DNA of 12,516 bases from Bryobacterales bacterium (lineage in GTDB: Bacteria > Acidobacteriota > Terriglobia > Bryobacterales > Bryobacteraceae). Each line of letters starts with the position of its first letter. Position 1 is the first letter of the stretch. The DNA is taken from assembly GCA_003517725.1 (NCBI GenBank), contig DOZZ01000240.1:7796-20311 (forward strand), given 5' to 3'. Both the position numbers and the translations under genes were made by a program. The notes below the pieces were generated by a model, which was given only the letters and a program-made list of their open reading frames with translations, was not told the origin of the DNA and did not search any database. This document shows positions 8,932 to 12,516 of the stretch, in pieces.

Positions 8932-10111
8932 GATTCAAAGCCTTCTGCAGATCCGGTGCGTTCACCGGCATCAACGGGTGGCGGCGCAAATTCCACAGGA
9001 ACAGGGCCATCCACACGCCGCCGATACCGATGGGCGCGGCCAGATCCATCCAGTGCATCCGGAGCTGATCCTGGTCGAAGTTGGGTTCGATCAGCCAGAA
9101 CACGTCCACCAGCCGGATCGCGATAATCCACAGCGCCACGAACGTCAGCAGCTTGGGGCGCTTCTTGAGTTCCTGCGACAGCAGCAACAGGAACGGGACC
9201 ACGAAATGGAACATCAGCAAAGCCAGCCCTACCCACTGCCAGCCGTTGTTCATGCGCCGCGTATACCAGGTGATCTCTTCGGGCAGGTTGCCGGCCCAGA
9301 TAATCACCAGCTGCGAGAAATTCAGGTACGCCCACAGCATGACGAACGTTAGCATCAGCTTGCCCAGATCATGGGTGTGGCGCTTGGTCAGCACCGAGCG
9401 CATGGGCTCGGTGTGCGCCAGCAGGATCACCATCGCGGTCATCAGCGAGAGTGTCGACAGGCCCTGTCCCGACAGCATCATGAACGCGAACACGGTCGAG
9501 AACCAGTGCGCGTCGAGGGACATGACCCAGTCCGTGGTGCAGAGCGTCAGCGTCAGCGCATACAGCACCAGCCCCGGTCCGCTGATGCGCTGCAGCCATT
9601 TGGCATAGTAGATGTTGCGGTCCGCATCCTCGCGCAGCGACCACTTGTTCAGCAGGTAAACCATTACCAGCCAGATGCCGAAGTACACGAACTGCCGGAT
9701 GGTGAAAAAGGTCTTGTTCAGGTACAAGGTCTTGGCCTGAATCACGGCGTCGTACGCCGCCTCGGGCCGCGCCCACTCGAACAGAGTCGGCAGAGCGAAC
9801 AGGATGGGGATAAACAACACCGCCATCAGCAGCATGGTGCGCGAACTCGCTTCAAGCGGCCTGCGGATCACCATGCCCCACGCGCCGCCGGTCAGATATT
9901 GCACCATCAGCAGCGCCGTCGAGCCCAGCGTCATGCAGAACCAGAACACAAAACCCACCAGCCAGCCGCGGAAAAAATGGTCCGGCGACAGCACCAGGCC
10001 GGCGGCGCAAGCCACCAGGCCCACGATGCCGACCACCAGCGAACGCGTCTGCAGGCGCGCCAGCGTGGCGTCCGCCTCGGTAGACAAACTATAGGAATTA
10101 GCCGTGATCAT
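8915..10111 (-). CDS. actF: Alternative Complex III subunit ActF (10-helix NrfD-like membrane subunit)
   Basis: This 398-residue integral membrane protein is one of the two quinone-side, NrfD/PsrC-related subunits of ACIII, which oxidises menaquinol and feeds the oxidase. About ten hydrophobic helices are visible. Family-like motifs are GGAWGMVIRRPLEA (75-88), TTDWVMSLDAHWFST (192-206), LPEEITWYTRRM (276-287) and HWMDLAAPIGIGG (353-365). Together these match ActF and separate it from ActC, which has the usual NrfD signatures. The start overlaps the actE stop as ATGA, with GGGAG seven bases upstream. It ends in an overlap with the next gene. The hydrophilic N-terminal 22 residues and C-terminal tail (376-398, 'LNHGRHH') should be cytoplasmic. 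Confidence is high from position and motifs; no active-site residue is claimed. Confidence 0.93.
   Translation of the reverse strand: MITANSYSLSTEADATLARLQTRSLVVGIVGLVACAAGLVLSPDHFFRGWLVGFVFWFCMTLGSTALLMVQYLTGGAWGMVIRRPLEASSRTMLLMAVLFIPILFALPTLFEWARPEAAYDAVIQAKTLYLNKTFFTIRQFVYFGIWLVMVYLLNKWSLREDADRNIYYAKWLQRISGPGLVLYALTLTLCTTDWVMSLDAHWFSTVFAFMMLSGQGLSTLSLMTAMVILLAHTEPMRSVLTKRHTHDLGKLMLTFVMLWAYLNFSQLVIIWAGNLPEEITWYTRRMNNGWQWVGLALLMFHFVVPFLLLLSQELKKRPKLLTFVALWIIAIRLVDVFWLIEPNFDQDQLRMHWMDLAAPIGIGGVWMALFLWNLRRHPLMPVNAPDLQKALNHGRHH
8941..8946 (-). promoter_or_regulatory. Ribosome binding site of the operon membrane protein
   Basis: The minus strand reads AGAAGG inside the actF 3' end, nine bases before the ATG at 8931. 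This supports that start and shows re-initiation within the overlap. Confidence 0.6.
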
Positions 10112-10860
10112 TGCGCGGCTCCCGTCTTGGGCGCCGCTGGTTTGGCCGGCGGGCCCACCGGCTTGGCTCCCGGCTTTACCCCCGCCGGCGTGGCCCCCGG
10201 TACGCCCGGTATCAGGGTGGGCTTTTCCGGGAAATTCGGCAGCTCCGGTACGTGCGGCGTCTCCGAGCCAGGCTCCTTCTTGGTGGACACCGGAATATTG
10301 GCGCGCTGCTCCGGGCTCAAATCGTTGATGTTGGCGTTCTGGCTATACTGCAGCGCCCGGATATAGGCTGCGATGGCCCACCGGTCGCGCGGTTGAATCT
10401 GCTGCGAGTAATTCAGCATGGCGCCATAGCCGTTGGTGATGACGTCGTAGAAATGGCCCACGGGGATTTGCCGCAAGCGGTCGATGTGATACGAAGGGGG
10501 CTGCTTGAAGCCGCGGCGGACAATCATGCCGAGCCCGTTACCGATGCGGCCGTGGCATGGCGTGCAGTAAATATTGAAGCGATCCTGCCCGCGCTCGATG
10601 AGCGCCTTGTCCACGGTCAGCGGGAAATAGTCGATTTCGTCTTTGCCGTTCTTGCCCGTGTAGAACGCCTCATCGTCGCGCAGCTCGCCGCGCGCGATGG
10701 TGTTCGCCACCAGCGGACGCATTTGCCGGCCGTCAGCGAAAAAGTCACTGGGCCGCAGCGGCTTGTACTTGGGCTGGTCGTGCATGTCCTGCCGGCACGC
10801 GCCCAGCAGCGCCAGCGCGCCCAGCACGCCGGCCACTTTCCAAATTGATTTAATGCGCAA
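10108..10860 (-). CDS. actE: Alternative Complex III subunit ActE, monohaem cytochrome c lipoprotein
   Basis: ActE is the lipid-anchored monohaem cytochrome c of ACIII and the likely electron donor to the oxidase cytochrome domain. Of its 250 residues, 1-22 form a lipoprotein signal with lipobox LGAC; Cys22 would be lipidated and the protein held outside the membrane. The haem motif is Cys99-Thr-Pro-Cys102-His103 and Met148 (YGAML) is the probable sixth ligand. The segment 'KYKPLRPSDFFADGRQMRP' (31-49) is characteristic of ActE. From about residue 200 there is a Pro/Ala/Gly/Lys-rich tail ending TGAAQ that looks disordered. The start is TTG at 10860, overlapping actD by 11 bases, with GAGGTG seven bases upstream. 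No nearby ATG would keep the signal peptide. Confidence 0.94.
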   Translation of the reverse strand: MRIKSIWKVAGVLGALALLGACRQDMHDQPKYKPLRPSDFFADGRQMRPLVANTIARGELRDDEAFYTGKNGKDEIDYFPLTVDKALIERGQDRFNIYCTPCHGRIGNGLGMIVRRGFKQPPSYHIDRLRQIPVGHFYDVITNGYGAMLNYSQQIQPRDRWAIAAYIRALQYSQNANINDLSPEQRANIPVSTKKEPGSETPHVPELPNFPEKPTLIPGVPGATPAGVKPGAKPVGPPAKPAAPKTGAAQ

Positions 10861-11398
10861 CTTCTGCCACCTCGTCCGGATTCAGGCTCTCCAGAAACCG
10901 CGCCGTGTCATGCCGGTGAAACTTGGGATCTTCCGACTCGATACACAGGAAAAATTTATTACTCGATGCCGCCGCGAAGCGCGGCACATTGAACACCGGG
11001 TGGTACGGCTGCGGCAAACCGTTCAGCACAATCATGCTGATGGCCGCCGTCAGGCCGGCGCACAAAATGGTGGTCTCGAACGTGATCGGGATCAACATCG
11101 GCACGCTGATCAGCGGCCGCCCGCCAATGTTCAACGGATAGGCGATGGCCGAACACCACGACATCAGCCCGAACCCGCCAAAGCACCCGAACAACCCGCC
11201 CAGCAGCGTGAAGAGCGCCACGCGGTTGTCGTGCAGGTGCAGCACCTCATCCAGGTCTTCCACCGGGATCGGCGAATAAGCGTCCATCTTGCGATACCCG
11301 GCCGCGCGCGCCTGCTTGCAGGCTTCCACCAGGTCGTCGGAATTATCGAACTCCGCCAGAATGCCGTAAATCGGCGGCTTTAGCTCCACGCTGGTCAT
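10850..11398 (-). CDS. actD: Alternative Complex III subunit ActD (DUF3341 family)
   Basis: ActD is a two-helix structural subunit of ACIII of the DUF3341 family, with no known cofactor. The 182 residues start with a soluble domain ('[10 protein letters not shown]', '[15 protein letters not shown]' to about 53). Two membrane helices follow (about 58-86 and 98-127), joined by '[12 protein letters not shown]' (87-98), with 'PITFETT' (104-110) at the second helix. The rest is a soluble tail with 'HPVFNVPRF' (133-141) and '[12 protein letters not shown]' (149-160). All of these are typical. The start overlaps the actC stop as ATGA, and AAGGAG eight bases upstream (11412-11407) supports it. It runs 11 bases into actE. 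Normal length for the family and no defect seen. Confidence 0.94.
   Translation of the reverse strand: MTSVELKPPIYGILAEFDNSDDLVEACKQARAAGYRKMDAYSPIPVEDLDEVLHLHDNRVALFTLLGGLFGCFGGFGLMSWCSAIAYPLNIGGRPLISVPMLIPITFETTILCAGLTAAISMIVLNGLPQPYHPVFNVPRFAAASSNKFFLCIESEDPKFHRHDTARFLESLNPDEVAEVAH
10867..10873 (-). promoter_or_regulatory. Ribosome binding site supporting the TTG start of actE
   Basis: The minus strand reads GAGGTGG within the last codons of actD. The spacing from GAGGTG to the TTG at 10860 is seven bases. Confidence 0.6.
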
Positions 11399-12516
11399 CG
11401 CACCGGCTCCTTGACACGGCCCGAGGGCACCAGCATGCGCATCTCAAAAATGGTGATCATCGGCAGCACCCGCACGAACAGGAAAATCAAGGTCATGAAC
11501 AGACCGATGGTCCCGATGTAAACGGCCCAATCCCAGCGCGTCGGCGAATAATAGCCCCATGAAGACGGCACAAAGTCGCGGTGCAGGCTGGTGATCACGA
11601 TGACGAAGCGTTCGAGCCACATGCCCACGTTCACAATCAGCGAGATCACAAACAGAATGCCCATATGCATGCGCACCTTGGCGATCCACAAAAATTGCGG
11701 CGTAATAATGTTGCAGAAAATCAAGCACCAGTAGAACGGCGCGTAGGGGCCGAACTGCCGGTTGTGCATCATGAAGCGCTCAAAATTGTTGGCGCTGTAC
11801 CAGGCAAAGAACACTTCCGAGGTGTAGCCGTAGGCCACGATCAGGCCGGTCGCCAACATCACCTTGGCCATGTTGTTCATATGCTGCAGGGTGATCAGGT
11901 CTTCGAGGCCGTAAAAGCGCCGCACCGGAATCATTAGCGCCAGCACCATGGCGAAGCCCGAGTAGATGGCGCCCGCCACGAAGTAGGGCGGGAAAATGGT
12001 GGTGTGCCACCCCGGAATAATCGAAATCGCAAAGTCGAAGCTCACCACCGTGTGCACCGAAACAACCAACGGCGTCGAAAGGCCCGCCAGCACCAGCGAA
12101 GCTTTTTCGTAGCGCATCCAGTGCATGGCCGAGCCGCGCCAGCCAAGCGAAAGCGCGCCGAAGATCACCTGCTGATAACGCTTGTGCGCCTTATCGCGTA
12201 GGGACGCCAGATCCGGGATCAGCCCGACATACCAGAACACCACCGAGATGGTCGCGTAGGTCGAAACCGCAAACACGTCCCAGTCGAGCGGGCTGCGAAA
12301 CTGGGGCCACAGCGCCATGGTGTTGGGATACGGAATGAGCCAGTACCCCAGCCACGGACGGCCCATGTGCAGGATCGGGAACTGCCCGGCGCAAGCCACG
12401 GCAAAGAGCGTCATGGCCTCGGCGAAGCGGTTGATGGCGTTGCGCCAACCCTGGTTCAGCAGCAGCAAAATGGCCGAGATCAGCGTGCCGGCGTGGCCGA
12501 TACCGATCCACCACAC
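11395..12516 (-). CDS. actC: Alternative Complex III subunit ActC (NrfD/PsrC-type membrane subunit), N-terminus beyond the right edge
   Basis: This open frame enters from the right edge; its first visible codon is a GTG read as internal valine. The visible 373 residues cover most of an NrfD/PsrC-like membrane protein, with about the first 80-100 residues missing by comparison with the family's usual length. Motifs include [12 protein letters not shown] at the edge, '[14 protein letters not shown]', '[22 protein letters not shown]' and '[15 protein letters not shown]', in at least eight helices. ActC is the quinol-interacting membrane partner of the iron-sulfur subunit ActB. The last part, '[21 protein letters not shown]', is cytoplasmic. 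It overlaps actD by four bases. actA and actB are expected upstream, outside the window. The identification is strong, but the true start cannot be seen. Confidence 0.93.
   Translation of the reverse strand: MWWIGIGHAGTLISAILLLLNQGWRNAINRFAEAMTLFAVACAGQFPILHMGRPWLGYWLIPYPNTMALWPQFRSPLDWDVFAVSTYATISVVFWYVGLIPDLASLRDKAHKRYQQVIFGALSLGWRGSAMHWMRYEKASLVLAGLSTPLVVSVHTVVSFDFAISIIPGWHTTIFPPYFVAGAIYSGFAMVLALMIPVRRFYGLEDLITLQHMNNMAKVMLATGLIVAYGYTSEVFFAWYSANNFERFMMHNRQFGPYAPFYWCLIFCNIITPQFLWIAKVRMHMGILFVISLIVNVGMWLERFVIVITSLHRDFVPSSWGYYSPTRWDWAVYIGTIGLFMTLIFLFVRVLPMITIFEMRMLVPSGRVKEPVR

Noticed and set aside
9371..10366. A 331-codon plus-strand open frame antisense to actF and actE
   Set aside because: The translation is rich in Arg, His and Gln with no domain or membrane pattern, and the opposite strand clearly encodes ActF and ActE. 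It is a by-product of GC-rich codon use.
12514..12516. GTG at the right edge as the start of actC
   Set aside because: The protein there begins within a conserved helix motif ([10 protein letters not shown]), so the codon is an internal valine and the true start lies outside the window.

Overview
This window looks like a chromosomal segment of an acidobacterium, most likely from the Solibacter/Bryobacter group. Two things suggest this. The large secreted protease ends in a domain that closely resembles the C-terminal domain known mainly from Candidatus Solibacter (TIGR03437). The respiratory genes also follow the order expected for Alternative Complex III plus a caa3 oxidase. The DNA is GC-rich and densely coding. 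Every supported gene lies on the minus strand, so transcription runs from right to left. The assignment rests on recognised motifs, not on a database search.

Right to centre (12516 to 3861) is one tight respiratory operon. Its visible order is actC (5' end outside the window), actD, actE, actF, a small one-helix membrane protein, SCO1/SenC, coxB, coxA, coxC and coxD. Most junctions overlap by 4 to 17 bases, and the largest gap is 31 bases. Alternative Complex III (ACIII) oxidises quinol, presumably menaquinol, and passes electrons through haem c subunits. ActE is its monohaem lipoprotein. CoxB carries the CuA centre plus a fused cytochrome c domain, so electrons can pass from ActE to CoxB to CoxA without a soluble carrier. 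CoxA is an A2-type haem-copper oxidase with a YSHP motif in place of the glutamate motif. SCO1 would deliver copper to CuA. The small membrane protein is conserved in such loci as far as I recall, but has no assigned role. actA and actB should lie just beyond the right edge.

Left of the operon, a 91-base gap (3770-3860) holds a weak promoter-like element and a small hairpin but no clear terminator. A 1083-residue secreted subtilisin-like protease follows (3769-518). Two bases after its stop codon, a second exported protein begins at 515 and runs off the left edge. It has a signal peptide, a Pro/Gly-rich linker and a DUF5666-like beta domain.

I see no RNA genes, mobile elements, CRISPR arrays or long repeats. 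The most useful leads are the uncharacterised operon membrane protein, the ACIII-caa3 fusion-style layout, the A2-type proton path, and the coupled protease/DUF5666 pair.
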